From contig CP121313.1 in the NCBI GenBank assembly GCA_043513815.1, positions 3,906,001 through 3,970,000 on the forward strand: a stretch of DNA of 64,000 bases, given 5' to 3'. The DNA comes from JANQIO01 sp043513815 (GTDB lineage Bacteria > Pseudomonadota > Gammaproteobacteria > Pseudomonadales > Halieaceae). The notes below the pieces were generated by a model. That model saw nothing but the letters and a program-made list of their open reading frames with translations, was not told the origin of the DNA and made no database searches. The position numbers and the translations under genes are program-made. Below, in pieces: positions 51,729-62,091 of the stretch (its first letter is position 1; each line of letters begins with the position of its first letter).

Positions 51729-52888
51729 ATCAACGCCCTCCCCGGCTGCTGCGCGTGGTGTTGTCGCGTCGCAACTGGTCCACGACGCGAATCGGTCAAA
51801 TCTCGGATATCCACGTCTTCACTTAGCGCGCCGCCACGACCCGGGGCAAGGTTGCGCTGCTCCATGATCTTGTCCAGCGGCAGGTACAGCAGGTTATTGC
51901 CGCCCTCAACATCTATGATCACCTTGCTGGTGTTCTCCATCACGCCTTGCACGGCGTCCAGGTACAGACGCTGACGGGTGACCTCAGGCGCCTTGGCGTA
52001 CTCGCCGCGCAGGGCCACGAAGCGTGACGCATCACCCTCGGCCTCGGCAATCACCTGGTCCTTGTAGGCACTGGCTTCTTCAATCACACGTTGCGCCTTA
52101 CCGCGAGCCTCGGGCACCACCTGGTTGGCGTAGGCCTGGGCCTCGTTCTTGACGCGCTCTTCGTCCTCGCGGGCCTTGATCACGTCGTCAAAGGCTTCCT
52201 GAACCTCCGCCGGCGGCTTGGCATCGTCGATGTTAACCGTAGTCACACGGATGCCTGTCTGGTAGACGTCGAGATAGTTCTGCAGCCGCTCGCGGACATC
52301 GATGGACAACTGGGTACGGCCATCGGTCAGCACGAAGTCCATCGCGTTGTCACCCACTACGTGGCGCAAGGCACTCTCGGTCGCATTGTTGAGACTGCGC
52401 TCGGGGCCGCGTACGCGCAGCACGAAGTCCTCAGCGTTCTCGATAATGTACTGTACGGAGAGATTCACCTCGACGATATTCTCGTCCTGGGTCAGCATCT
52501 GCTCGCGGAAAGTCGCGTTGTTAACCCGAGTGACGTTGACTACCGTCACATTGTCGATCAGCGGCGGGTTCCACTGCAGCCCTGGCTGCACGGTTGTATG
52601 GTACTTGCCCAGCCGCAGCACGACGCCGCGCTCCTGTTCGTCGACGGTATAGAAGCCCATCAGCGCCCACACCACCACAACCACCGCAATAATGGTCAGG
52701 AACAGCGCGCCGGACACGCCCTTGGAGGGTGCGCCACCGCCGCCACCGCCGCCGCCGCCACCAAAAATGCCGGCCAGCTGCTGCTTGAGCTTGCGCATCG
52801 CTTCGTCCATATCGGGCGGCCCCTGATCACCACCGCCCCAGGGGTCGCGTGGCTTGTTGCCATTGCCACCCGGTTCATTCCAGGCCAT
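51725..52888 (-). CDS. hflK: FtsH protease activity modulator HflK
   Basis: A 387-residue partner of HflC. The N-terminus is Gly-rich (about 12-70, a run of glycines near 60), then one transmembrane helix (ALFLTIIAVVVVVWALMGF), then the SPFH domain. ATG 52888 has AGGAGAGG upstream; the frame to 52942 is not supported. HflK/HflC form a large periplasmic cage around FtsH. Confidence 0.95.
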   Translation of the reverse strand: MAWNEPGGNGNKPRDPWGGGDQGPPDMDEAMRKLKQQLAGIFGGGGGGGGGGAPSKGVSGALFLTIIAVVVVVWALMGFYTVDEQERGVVLRLGKYHTTVQPGLQWNPPLIDNVTVVNVTRVNNATFREQMLTQDENIVEVNLSVQYIIENAEDFVLRVRGPERSLNNATESALRHVVGDNAMDFVLTDGRTQLSIDVRERLQNYLDVYQTGIRVTTVNIDDAKPPAEVQEAFDDVIKAREDEERVKNEAQAYANQVVPEARGKAQRVIEEASAYKDQVIAEAEGDASRFVALRGEYAKAPEVTRQRLYLDAVQGVMENTSKVIIDVEGGNNLLYLPLDKIMEQRNLAPGRGGALSEDVDIRDLTDSRRGPVATRQHHAQQPGRALI

Positions 52889-53057
52889 ACACCTCTCCTG
52901 TAAAGATTCGTTTGGGAGCCTTATAGGCCCCGCCGTACTCATTTTCGCTGAGCAGAACAGCTAGTCAGTTTACCATAGACCGGAAATGCAAAACGTAATT
53001 CCCTCTGGCTTCTCGCCAGGCCCAGGATCACTACCAGCGGGGTTTGTGTCTCTTCGA

Positions 53058-54386
53058 TCACGCCACCTGATGCTGGCCCTCGGCGTGATCGTCCGACCAG
53101 TCTTCCACCACCAGGGCCTTCTCATCGAGTGACTCGCTGGCCACAAGTTGCCGCCAGTGTCGCCGCTCCATACGGACATGCAACTGTACGTAGCCATCTC
53201 CGCTGTGGTTCTCCGACTTTACTGCACCGAGGCTGTACAACAGTGCACGCAGGCGGCCCTGGTCAGGCGCGAGGTTGAGCCGTTGATCGATGCGATCCTC
53301 ACCCAGCAGCTCCGCCAGGCACTGGAACAACAGCTCGCAGCCCTCGCCGGTGACCGCTGACAGCCAGACCCGGCAGGGCCGGCCGTCGGCATCCCGGTCG
53401 ATACGCGGCGGCTGCTCCAGCAGGTCCAGCTTGTTGAAGACCTCCAGGCGCTTAACCTCACCGGCACCGATTTCCGCCAGCACCGCCTCAACCTGCTCAA
53501 TGTTGTCGTCGCGCTCTTCAGCGGCTGCGTCAATCACGTGCAACAGCAGGTTGGCGCTGGTGGTCTCTTCCAACGTGGCGCGAAAGGCATCGACCAGCTT
53601 GTGAGGCAGGTGACTGATAAAGCCCACCGTGTCCGCCAACACCACCGGGCCGCAGTCCTCAACCTCGACCCGCCGCAGGGTCGGGTCCAGTGTGGCGAAG
53701 AGCTGGTTCGCCGCATAAACCCGTGACTCGGTCAGGCGATTGAACAGGGTCGACTTGCCGGCATTGGTATAGCCCACCAGGGAAACCGCCGGGATCTCAG
53801 CACGCTGGCGAGAACGCCTGCCCTGATGACGTTGCTTGCCGACTTTCTCGAGCCGGCCGGTAATTGACTTGATGCGGGCCCGGAGTAGCCGGCGGTCGGT
53901 CTCGAGCTGGGTTTCACCGGGACCGCGCAGGCCGATACCACCTTTCTGCCGTTCCAGGTGAGTCCAGCCGCGCACCAGGCGGGTGGACATATGCTGTAAC
54001 TGTGCCAGCTCTACCTGCAACTTGCCCTCGTGGGTGCGGGCACGCTGCGCAAAAATATCGAGGATCAGGCCGGTGCGATCCAGCACCCGACACTTGAGCG
54101 CCTGCTCGAGATTGCGCTCCTGGCTGGGGGAAAGCGCATGGTTGAACAGCACGACTTCAATCTCGTGCTGCTCCACCAGTGCGGTAATCTCCTCGAGCTT
54201 GCCGGTGCCGACGAAATAACGGGGATGAGGCGTATCGCGCTGGCCAAAGACGTACTCCACCGGGTCGCCGCCCGCAGACAGCACCAGCTCTTCGAATTCG
54301 CGCGGATCTTCTCGTTCCGCTTCTGTTGAGAGGTTCAGGTGAACGAGCAGAGCCCGTTCACCTGAATCGGGACGTTCAAAAAACAA
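53058..54386 (-). CDS. hflX: Ribosome-associated GTPase HflX
   Basis: A 442-residue GTPase that splits stalled ribosomes. The start is TTG 54386, which gives the usual MFFERPDSGERALLVHL; there is no ATG near. GTPase motifs: VGYTNAGKSTLFN (G1), DTVGFI (G3) and NKLD (G4). It lies between hfq and hflK. The C-terminal ~60 residues are less conserved. Confidence 0.94.
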   Translation of the reverse strand: MFFERPDSGERALLVHLNLSTEAEREDPREFEELVLSAGGDPVEYVFGQRDTPHPRYFVGTGKLEEITALVEQHEIEVVLFNHALSPSQERNLEQALKCRVLDRTGLILDIFAQRARTHEGKLQVELAQLQHMSTRLVRGWTHLERQKGGIGLRGPGETQLETDRRLLRARIKSITGRLEKVGKQRHQGRRSRQRAEIPAVSLVGYTNAGKSTLFNRLTESRVYAANQLFATLDPTLRRVEVEDCGPVVLADTVGFISHLPHKLVDAFRATLEETTSANLLLHVIDAAAEERDDNIEQVEAVLAEIGAGEVKRLEVFNKLDLLEQPPRIDRDADGRPCRVWLSAVTGEGCELLFQCLAELLGEDRIDQRLNLAPDQGRLRALLYSLGAVKSENHSGDGYVQLHVRMERRHWRQLVASESLDEKALVVEDWSDDHAEGQHQVA

Positions 54387-54394
54387 TCAGGGAC

Positions 54395-54646
54395 CTAACT
54401 CTCTCCACCGGCTTCTTCCGGGGGATTCTGCATGGGCATGCGGACCACTCGCGAGGGGACGACAGTGGAGATTGCATGCTTGTAAACCATCTGGCTTACG
54501 GTGTTCTTTAACAGCACCACAAACTGGTCAAAGGATTCAATCTGCCCCTGCAGCTTGATGCCGTTGACGAGATAGATGGATACCGGAACGCGCTCCTTTC
54601 GCAGGATGTTCAGGTAAGGGTCTTGTAGCGTGTGCCCTTTTGACAT
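54395..54646 (-). CDS. hfq: RNA chaperone Hfq
   Basis: An 83-residue Sm-like hexamer-forming protein that pairs small RNAs with mRNAs. Sm1/Sm2 motifs: DPYLNILRKERVPVSIYLVNGIKLQG and YKHAISTVVPSR. ATG 54646 is preceded by AAGGAGA. It lies nine bases before hflX, with miaA upstream; about 190 bases ahead of it hold no gene. Confidence 0.97.
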   Translation of the reverse strand: MSKGHTLQDPYLNILRKERVPVSIYLVNGIKLQGQIESFDQFVVLLKNTVSQMVYKHAISTVVPSRVVRMPMQNPPEEAGGES

Positions 54647-54839
54647 GGCAATTCTCCTTGCTGGCTCAAATGGAGCCCTAAAAAGTCATAAGCAAACTCG
54701 TCGCCGCAGTGCGCCGCAAGCGGGTGAGTGTGAGCACCTACTTACCGGGCAGCGCGTGCGCTGAGCATCTCTTGTTCTACTTACGGTGGCCTCGCCGTGT
54801 ATGTTTTACACGCGGGTACCTGCCTCAAGTATAAACCAT

Positions 54840-55808
54840 TTACGTAGGGTCAATGGTGGCGGACTGCAGATATTTCAAGGCCTCCTCAATCGGCCGGATG
54901 TCAGGCGTGGCCGCCAGCATGCCCTGGTCGTCAGTTTCCAGCCAGTGCAGGTCAGGCCAGCCGCGCAGCCAGGTGAGCTGGCGTTTGGCCAGCTGCCGGG
55001 TGGCCTGAACCACCAGCTCACGGGCCCGCGGAAGATCGTACTCACCGCGCACATGCCCCCACATCTGGCGGTAGCCGACGGCGCGCATGGCGGGCAGATC
55101 GAGGTTCAGGTCGCCGCGTTCATAGAGACCGCGCACTTCCTCCACCAGGCCCGCTTCGATCATCTGGTCGACCCGGCTGGCAATTCGGGCATGGAGCTGG
55201 GCACGTTGCTGCGGGCAGATGGCCAGTTGCACAACCCGGTAGGCATCCGTTAGCACACCGCCTCCTCGAGCCGCCTGCCGCCGTCGCCATTCGCTCATGG
55301 TGACCCCGGATGAGAGATACACCTCCAGCGCCCGCCCGATGCGCTGGGAGTGATTGGGGTGGATGCCCGCCGCCAGCTCGGGATCGACATCTTCCAGCAT
55401 GCGGTGCAGGTGGGGCCAGCCCCTGGCGCGGGCCTCTGACTCGAGGTGTCGGCGAATGTCCGGGTCAGCCGCCGGCATATCGGCGATGCCTTCCAGCAGC
55501 GCCTTGAAGTAGAGCATGGTGCCGCCGACCAGCAGCGGGGTGCGATCCCGGGCCAGAATGTCGAGTATGGCGCTGCGGGCGTCTTCACAGAACTCCGCTA
55601 CAGAGTAGGGCTCTGTCGGATCACGAATGTCCACCAGGTGGTGGGGATAGTCGGGCTTGGCGCTACCGATATCGAGGCCGCGATAGACCAGCGCGGAATC
55701 CACGCTGACCAGCTCGCAACCATGACGCTCTGCCAGCTCAATGGCCAGGTCGGTCTTGCCCGAGGCGGTGGGGCCCATCAGGCAGACTAGCAGGGAGCGG
55801 TCCGCCAC
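54840..55808 (-). CDS. miaA: tRNA dimethylallyltransferase
   Basis: Adds a dimethylallyl group to A37 of tRNAs reading UNN codons. The P-loop GPTASGKTDLAIEL (12-25) and DSALVYRGLDIGSAKP are typical. The start is GTG 55808, sharing one base with the mutL stop (TAGTG). At 322 residues it is typical. Confidence 0.95.
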   Translation of the reverse strand: MADRSLLVCLMGPTASGKTDLAIELAERHGCELVSVDSALVYRGLDIGSAKPDYPHHLVDIRDPTEPYSVAEFCEDARSAILDILARDRTPLLVGGTMLYFKALLEGIADMPAADPDIRRHLESEARARGWPHLHRMLEDVDPELAAGIHPNHSQRIGRALEVYLSSGVTMSEWRRRQAARGGGVLTDAYRVVQLAICPQQRAQLHARIASRVDQMIEAGLVEEVRGLYERGDLNLDLPAMRAVGYRQMWGHVRGEYDLPRARELVVQATRQLAKRQLTWLRGWPDLHWLETDDQGMLAATPDIRPIEEALKYLQSATIDPT

Positions 55809-57622
55809 TAGCGGCCCCGCAGGAACAGCTTGTCCAGCTCCTCCAGAGACATCTGGGTCCAGGTAGGACGGCCGTGATTACACTGGCCACTGCGCTCGGT
55901 GGCTTCCATGTCGCGCAGCAGCGCATTCATTTCCGGGATAGTCAGGCGCCGATTGGCGCGCACCGAACCGTGGCAAGCCATGGTGGACAGCAGGCTGTCA
56001 ACATGGGACTCGATGCGGTCCGAGGTGCCATATTCCAGCAGGTCTGACAGCACATCGCGCAATAGCTGCTCCACGTCGGCATCTCGCAGGGTGACCGGGA
56101 CTTCCCGCAATACCAGCGCCTCTTCCCCGGCGCGCTGAACGCCGAGACCCAGTTCAGCGAACACCTCGGTGGCAGACTCGGCACAGTCGGCTTCACGCTG
56201 GCTGACAGCCACGGTCTGCGGCACCAGCAAGGGCTGGCTGCGCACCCCTTCGCCGGCGTGGGCGGTTTTCATACGCTCGTAGGTAATCCGTTCGTGGGCG
56301 GCGTGCATGTCTACCAGCACCAGGCCGTCGGCGTTCTGCGCCAGGATATAAATACCGTGAAGCTGGGCCACGGCGTAACCGAGGGGCGGAACCTCCTCTT
56401 CAGCGGATTCGGCCATGGCCGGCTGGCTGTAAAGCTCCCGCAGCCCCGCCGCCTGATCCCGCACGGCCGCAGCCGACGGAACCCCGCCGAAATGACCGGA
56501 AGATGGCGCCCCGGAACCGCCGGGACGGCCCCAGGCAAGGGCATCCTGGGCGGGCTCCTGGGCCAGCGCCGCCGGCGCCGGGGACAGCTCCCCGGCCGGC
56601 GGCAACTGGTCGGCCGGGCGCACATCGGCCAGCGCCCGGTGCAGGCTGCGGAAAATAAAATCGTGGACCTTGCGGCCGTCGCGAAAACGCACCTCGTGCT
56701 TGGTCGGGTGCACATTGACGTCCACCAGCGCCGGGTCCAGCTCCAGGTACAGGACGAAAGCGGGGTGGCGGCCGTGGTACAGCACGTCACGGTAGGCCTG
56801 GCGCACGGCATGACTGACCAGCCGGTCGCGAATGACGCGACCATTGACAAAAAAGTGCTGCAGGTCTGCCTGGCTGCGGGAAAAGGTGGGCAGGCCGACC
56901 CAGCCCCACAGCTTCAATTCACCGATATCGGTTTCTATATACAGGGATTCATTGATGAATGCCGGACCGCACACCGCGGCCACGCGGCGTTCGCGGGCGG
57001 TCTCGGAATCGCAGACCGCCAGCTGGTGTACAACGCGGCCGTTGTGGCGCAGGTTGAAAGCCACGTCATAGCGGCTCAGGGCCTGTCGCTTGACCACCTC
57101 TTCCAGGTGGCCGAACTCGGTTTTCTCAGTGCGCAGGAACTTGCGCCGCGCCGGGGTGTTGAAAAACAGGTCGCGCACTTCCACCGAGGTGCCCTGGGGA
57201 TGCGGCGCCGGCTTGACCGACACCTCCATGCCGTTGCCCTCGCACTCGGCGCGCAGGCCGCTGGCACCGTCGAGCGCAGCGCTGGAGGTGATGCCCAGCC
57301 GCGACACCGAGCTGATGCTGGCCAGGGCCTCGCCCCGGAAACCCAGGCTGGCCACCTGCTCCAGATCTTCGAGGGAACTGATCTTGCTGGTGGCATGGCG
57401 CGCCAGAGACAGCGGCAGGTCATCGGCATCCATACCAGCGCCGTTGTCGCGCACCCGGATAAGACGGGAGCCGCCGGACTCTACTTCTACCTCTACCCGA
57501 TCAGCACCAGCATCCAGGGCATTCTCCAGCAGCTCCTTGACCACTGAGGCGGGCCGTTCGACAACTTCACCGGCAGCGATCTGGTTGGCCAGACGCGTGT
57601 TGAGCAGGGCAATTTTTGACAT
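55808..57622 (-). CDS. mutL: DNA mismatch repair protein MutL
   Basis: GHKL ATPase that links MutS to MutH/UvrD-type action. N-terminal ATPase: ELLENALDAGADRVEVEVE (30s), DNGAGMDADDL, FRGEALASISSV. The C-terminal dimerisation domain spans about 415-604, after a Pro/Ala linker. 604 residues is normal. The start overlaps the amiB stop by one base (TGATG). Confidence 0.96.
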   Translation of the reverse strand: MSKIALLNTRLANQIAAGEVVERPASVVKELLENALDAGADRVEVEVESGGSRLIRVRDNGAGMDADDLPLSLARHATSKISSLEDLEQVASLGFRGEALASISSVSRLGITSSAALDGASGLRAECEGNGMEVSVKPAPHPQGTSVEVRDLFFNTPARRKFLRTEKTEFGHLEEVVKRQALSRYDVAFNLRHNGRVVHQLAVCDSETARERRVAAVCGPAFINESLYIETDIGELKLWGWVGLPTFSRSQADLQHFFVNGRVIRDRLVSHAVRQAYRDVLYHGRHPAFVLYLELDPALVDVNVHPTKHEVRFRDGRKVHDFIFRSLHRALADVRPADQLPPAGELSPAPAALAQEPAQDALAWGRPGGSGAPSSGHFGGVPSAAAVRDQAAGLRELYSQPAMAESAEEEVPPLGYAVAQLHGIYILAQNADGLVLVDMHAAHERITYERMKTAHAGEGVRSQPLLVPQTVAVSQREADCAESATEVFAELGLGVQRAGEEALVLREVPVTLRDADVEQLLRDVLSDLLEYGTSDRIESHVDSLLSTMACHGSVRANRRLTIPEMNALLRDMEATERSGQCNHGRPTWTQMSLEELDKLFLRGR

Positions 57623-58959
57623 CAGCTGGTAGGGATAAGCAGTTTCTGACCGATACGAATGGTATTGGTGGGCAGGGAATTATGCGCCCGCAGGGAGGCC
57701 ACGGTCACGTTGAATCGCGCGGCAATCTCCGACAGCGTATCGCCGCGGGAAATGACATATTCGCGATTGCCGTTCTGCTTTTGCCAGGCGATCAGAGTAT
57801 CTGCCGGTGGGTGCTCCATGAACCAGGATTTAACGCCGGCGTGAATAGCCCTGGCCATCTTGTCCTGGTACGCCGCGGTACGCAGCAGACGGGCCTCGTC
57901 CGGATTGGAAATAAACCCGGTTTCCACCAGGATCGAGGGTATGTCCGGTGACTTCAGCACCAGGAAGGCCGCCTGCTCTACCTGTCTCTTGTGCAGCTTG
58001 CTGATGCGATCCATATTGCCCAGCACCCGCGAACCGAGACCCAGGCTGGCATCGAGAGTGTGACTCATGGACATGTCGTACAGCACCTGGGCCAGCAGGT
58101 CGTCCTTGTCATTGAGACTGACGCCGCCCACCAGGTCGGCGGCGTTCTCGCGCTGGGCCAGGAAACGCGCGAAAGTACTGGATGCTCCGCGCTGCGAGAG
58201 TGCATACACCGAGCTGCCCTTGGCCTTGGGCGAGGTAAAAGCATCGGCGTGGATGGAAACAAACAGGTCCGCCTGGGCATCGTGGGCAAGGTCACGACGC
58301 TTTTTATGGCCCACGTAGTAGTCACCGGTGCGGACCATGTAGGGTTTGAATCCCGGCTCCCGGGCAAACAGTGCCTTGACGCGCTGGGCGATACCCATAA
58401 CAACGTCTTTTTCACGCAAACCTCCGGGGCCGCTGGCACCCGGGTCCTCGCCACCGTGGCCGGCATCGATAGCAATCACAATGTTGCGACGGGCAGAGTT
58501 TTCAACGCTCTTCTTGACCGAGGGCGCGCTCTCCCGGCGTTCCTTGTCATAGAGGTCCAGCACCAGGCGGTCGCCACGCTGCTCGTTGGCCTTCAGTACA
58601 AAGCTACGGGGGTCTACGGAGGACTGCAGGTCCAGCACCACACGCAGGTCGTCACCGGCGCGCACGCCGGAACGAATGCGCCGGATGGGCGTGTCCGTCA
58701 GCGGCACGTCGACCAGCTTTGCCTGAAGTGTTGTATCGGCGATATCGACAACGATTCGGTCGGGATTGGAGAGCTGGATGAGCTTGTGAGAGGCTGGGGC
58801 GCTGAGATCAAAAACGATTCGCGTATGGTCGGGTGCACGCCAGAGTCGCACATCCCGTACGTCCAGTCCGAAGGTCACCGGCGCGATCAACCACAACGCC
58901 AGTGCTATGCAGGTCATACCAGTCTTGCGGGACCGGTACGGGATAAACCTGCCCGTCAT
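57622..58959 (-). CDS. amiB: N-acetylmuramoyl-L-alanine amidase AmiB-like
   Basis: Septal peptidoglycan amidase, 445 residues. N-terminal signal peptide, AMIN domain (about 28-130), amidase_3 domain (about 160-385) with the zinc motif DAGHGGEDPG and SIHADAF, and a C-terminal LysM (about 399-443, YVISRGDTLSEIAARFNV). It precedes mutL, the usual arrangement. Confidence 0.94.
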   Translation of the reverse strand: MTGRFIPYRSRKTGMTCIALALWLIAPVTFGLDVRDVRLWRAPDHTRIVFDLSAPASHKLIQLSNPDRIVVDIADTTLQAKLVDVPLTDTPIRRIRSGVRAGDDLRVVLDLQSSVDPRSFVLKANEQRGDRLVLDLYDKERRESAPSVKKSVENSARRNIVIAIDAGHGGEDPGASGPGGLREKDVVMGIAQRVKALFAREPGFKPYMVRTGDYYVGHKKRRDLAHDAQADLFVSIHADAFTSPKAKGSSVYALSQRGASSTFARFLAQRENAADLVGGVSLNDKDDLLAQVLYDMSMSHTLDASLGLGSRVLGNMDRISKLHKRQVEQAAFLVLKSPDIPSILVETGFISNPDEARLLRTAAYQDKMARAIHAGVKSWFMEHPPADTLIAWQKQNGNREYVISRGDTLSEIAARFNVTVASLRAHNSLPTNTIRIGQKLLIPTS

Positions 58960-58978
58960 TTCACTCCCGGCTTACCAG

Positions 58979-59482
58979 TTACCACTGATTGTTTGACAAC
59001 GCTGTCAGGCATTCTACACCGCGTTCTGTCAGGGCGGCAAAGTGCAATGAGCGCCCCGTGGCGGCCATGTCGATGTTGATTTCGAGGTCGGGTACGGGCA
59101 GTAATCCGCCGCCGCGGCCCGGCCACTCCAGCAGGGTGATGCTGGCACCATCAAAATAGTCACGGATACCCATGAACTCGAGCTCCTCCGGGTCACCGAG
59201 ACGGTAGAGGTCAAAGTGAAACAGGGCCGTCTCGCCCAGCTGGTAGGGCTCGACCAGCGTATAGGTGGGGCTCTTGACCGCGCCCTGATGCCCGAAGGCA
59301 CGCAACACCCCGCGGGCCAGCGTGGTTTTGCCCATACCGAGCTGACCTTCCAGAAACACAACGGTGCCAGTGGTCAGCGCGCGTCCGAGCGCCTCTCCCA
59401 GGGCCACCATAGCGGCCTCGTCCTCCGCGAGGTAGTCACTGACCAGCAAGGCCTGACGAGTTTTCACGGCGAGCTCACTCAT
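58979..59482 (-). CDS. tsaE: tRNA threonylcarbamoyladenosine biosynthesis ATPase TsaE
   Basis: A 167-residue ATPase of the t6A37 complex. The P-loop is GQLGMGKTTLARG (46-58), with SPTYTLVEPY and LYRLGDPEELEFMGIRDY. It overlaps the nnr stop by eight bases (ATGAGTGA). amiB follows. Confidence 0.95.
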   Translation of the reverse strand: MSELAVKTRQALLVSDYLAEDEAAMVALGEALGRALTTGTVVFLEGQLGMGKTTLARGVLRAFGHQGAVKSPTYTLVEPYQLGETALFHFDLYRLGDPEELEFMGIRDYFDGASITLLEWPGRGGGLLPVPDLEINIDMAATGRSLHFAALTERGVECLTALSNNQW

Positions 59483-60965
59483 CCATCAATCCACGCAGGA
59501 AAGGCATCAGGTCGGTGGCCAGCATCCCGCGCATACCGTCTTGTGCTGCGAGGTCAGCGGCCACGGCATGCAGGCACACCCCCAGGCAGGCAGCATCCCT
59601 GAGATTCATACCCTGGGCCAACAGGGCCACCAGGATGCCACTCAACACATCGCCCATGCCACCGCTGGCCATACCGGGATTTCCGTAGGGACAAACATGG
59701 ACCGCCTCACTATCACAGACCAGCGTGCCGGCTCCCTTGAGCAGGACAACACCACCGTAGCGGGCCTGCAGGTTGGCGACCGCCGCGAACCGATCAGCCT
59801 GTACCGTGGCCGTATCGCTGCCCAGCAGGCGCGCCGCCTCACCGGGATGCGGTGTCAGTATCCAGTTGCCGCGCTGGGGTGGCTCATCTTCACAACGCCG
59901 CGCCAGCAGGTTCAGGGCATCTGCATCCACCACCAGCGGCGACTCCGAATCCAGGGCGTTTTGCAGCATCTGCTCTGACCAGGCGTTCTGACCCAGCCCC
60001 GGGCCCACCGCCACTGCAGTCGCCCGATGTAACAGCGGGTCAAGTTCGCCACGGGCTTCCACGCCGTGGGCCATCACTTCAGGGCGCCGCGAGAGCAGTG
60101 CCGGCACGTGAATGGCACGGGTGGCAGCAGACACCAGGCCAGCGCCACAGCGGCCGGCGGACTCTGCCGCCATGAGAGCGGCCCCCGCCATACCGAGATC
60201 ACCTCCAATGATCAGCGCGTGACCGAAGCGACCCTTGTGTGCCGTCTCAGCCAGCGGCGGCAGCGCATCCATTTCCTGCTCGAGATTCAACAGAAAGGCA
60301 CTGGCCGGCTGTTGTGCATAAACCTCTGCCGGTACCGCGAGGTCGGCGAAGTGCAGTTCCCCACAACAGTCCGGGGCGTCTCCCGTCAGCAGGCCGCGCT
60401 TTTTGCCGATAAAGCTGATGGTGGCGTCCGCATCCACGGCAACGCCGAGCCGGCGACCGCTGTCTCCGCAAAGGCCGGAGGGAATATCGATGGCCAGCAC
60501 CGGCAACCCGGATGCGTTGATGGTGTCGATAGCGGCGCGATAGTCGCCACGCACCTCACCGCTCAGGCCGGTGCCGAGCAGGGCGTCGACAATGACGCAA
60601 TCCTCCGGTGCGGTATTCGCACTGAAAGCCGCTATTTCCACACCGGCATCAATCGCGGCTTGCCGCGCCGATGCCGCGTCGCCGCTGATCTTGTCCGCTT
60701 CACCCACCTGGTAGACCGTCACCGGGATGGCGCGATCAGCAGCCAGTGCCGCCACCACGAAACCGTCGCCGCCGTTGTTGCCGGTGCCGCAATAGACGAC
60801 CAGCGGGCACCCTTCCGGCCAGGCCTGCTGGAGCAAATCGAAAGCCGCGCGGCCGGCACGGGACATCAGCTGGATACCAGGGATTCCGGCGACTTCGATA
60901 GCCACTCGGTCGAGTTCGCGGGTTTCAGCGGACGTGTAGAGCGATAGCTCTTGCAAGGAAAGCAC
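59475..60965 (-). CDS. nnr: Bifunctional NAD(P)H-hydrate repair enzyme
   Basis: Repairs NAD(P)HX: the N-terminal YjeF_N epimerase (1-~215, YCGTGNNGGDGFVVA) and the C-terminal ADP-dependent dehydratase (about 225-496, HKGRFGHALIIGGD and TPHPGEAARLLG). The start at 60965 is GTG; TTG two codons on is possible. tsaE overlaps its end. Divergent from queG. Confidence 0.93.
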   Translation of the reverse strand: MLSLQELSLYTSAETRELDRVAIEVAGIPGIQLMSRAGRAAFDLLQQAWPEGCPLVVYCGTGNNGGDGFVVAALAADRAIPVTVYQVGEADKISGDAASARQAAIDAGVEIAAFSANTAPEDCVIVDALLGTGLSGEVRGDYRAAIDTINASGLPVLAIDIPSGLCGDSGRRLGVAVDADATISFIGKKRGLLTGDAPDCCGELHFADLAVPAEVYAQQPASAFLLNLEQEMDALPPLAETAHKGRFGHALIIGGDLGMAGAALMAAESAGRCGAGLVSAATRAIHVPALLSRRPEVMAHGVEARGELDPLLHRATAVAVGPGLGQNAWSEQMLQNALDSESPLVVDADALNLLARRCEDEPPQRGNWILTPHPGEAARLLGSDTATVQADRFAAVANLQARYGGVVLLKGAGTLVCDSEAVHVCPYGNPGMASGGMGDVLSGILVALLAQGMNLRDAACLGVCLHAVAADLAAQDGMRGMLATDLMPFLRGLMDE

Positions 60966-61030
60966 TACCTCTGCAGGGGGATGGGCTCATCTTCCTTTAC
61001 TCGCGGGAAGATTGTCGCCAAATTATACGC

Positions 61031-62086
61031 ATGTCAGCAGACGATCAATATACAGACCTGGCCAGCCGCATTCGCGAGTGGGCATTGGAACTGGGTTTCC
61101 AACAACTCGGGATTACCGATATTGACCTGGGGGAGCACCCGGCCTACCTGCAACGCTGGCTGGACGCTGGCTATCACGGAGAGATGGCCTACATGGATCG
61201 CCACCGGGCGCTGCGCTCCGAGCCCGCCGCCCTGGTGCCCGGCACTTTGCGGGTACTGTCCCTGCGCATGGATTACCTGACCGAGGGCGCCGACCCGGTG
61301 CAAGTGCTCGAATCACCGGACAAGGCCTACATCTCCCGCTACACGCTGGGCCGCGACTACCACAAGCTGGTGCGCAAGCGGCTGGCTCAGCTGGCGAAGC
61401 GAATCGAAGCCGAGGCCGGCGGCAGCTACCGCGCCTTTGTGGATAGCGCGCCGGTGCTGGAGCGGGCGATTGCCGAACGGGCCGGCCTGGGCTGGATAGC
61501 CAAGAACACCATGCTGATCAACAGCCAGGCCGGAAGCTGGTTTTTCCTCGGGGAGATCTACACCGACCTGCCACTGCCCGTTGACCTGCCGCAGCAGGAC
61601 AAACACTGCGGCACCTGCCGGGCCTGCCTGGACATCTGCCCCACCGATGCCTTTGTGGGGCCCTTTGAGCTGGACGCCAGGCGCTGCATTTCCTATCTCA
61701 CTATCGAGCACGCGGGCAGCATCGACGAATCATTGCGGCCGCTGATGGGTAACCGCATCTTCGGCTGCGACGACTGCCAGCTGGTGTGCCCCTGGAACAA
61801 GTTTGCCCAGTCCAGTGCCGAGGAGGACTTCACGCCGCGTCACCGGCTCGACGATCGCGAGCTGGTGGAGCTGTTCCTGTGGGAAGAAGGAGAGTGGCTG
61901 GCAAACACCGAGGGATCTGCGATTCGACGGATAGGCTACGAGCGCTGGCTGCGCAACCTGGCTGTCGCCCTCGGCAACGCGCCGCGCACCGACGCGGTGA
62001 TCGCCGCCCTTAAGCAGCGCGCGGGATATCCCTCGGAACTGGTCCGCGAGCACGTGGCCTGGGCACTGTCCCGCCACGCGGCCTGA
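61031..62086 (+). CDS. queG: Epoxyqueuosine reductase QueG
   Basis: Reduces epoxyqueuosine to queuosine in tRNA, using cobalamin. The 351-residue enzyme has the N-terminal reductase part and two [4Fe-4S] motifs, CGTCRACLDICP and CDDCQLVCPW, with the C-terminal HEAT-like tail. It converges with orn, six bases away. Confidence 0.93.
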   Translation: MSADDQYTDLASRIREWALELGFQQLGITDIDLGEHPAYLQRWLDAGYHGEMAYMDRHRALRSEPAALVPGTLRVLSLRMDYLTEGADPVQVLESPDKAYISRYTLGRDYHKLVRKRLAQLAKRIEAEAGGSYRAFVDSAPVLERAIAERAGLGWIAKNTMLINSQAGSWFFLGEIYTDLPLPVDLPQQDKHCGTCRACLDICPTDAFVGPFELDARRCISYLTIEHAGSIDESLRPLMGNRIFGCDDCQLVCPWNKFAQSSAEEDFTPRHRLDDRELVELFLWEEGEWLANTEGSAIRRIGYERWLRNLAVALGNAPRTDAVIAALKQRAGYPSELVREHVAWALSRHAA

Positions 62087-62091
62087 AGCAC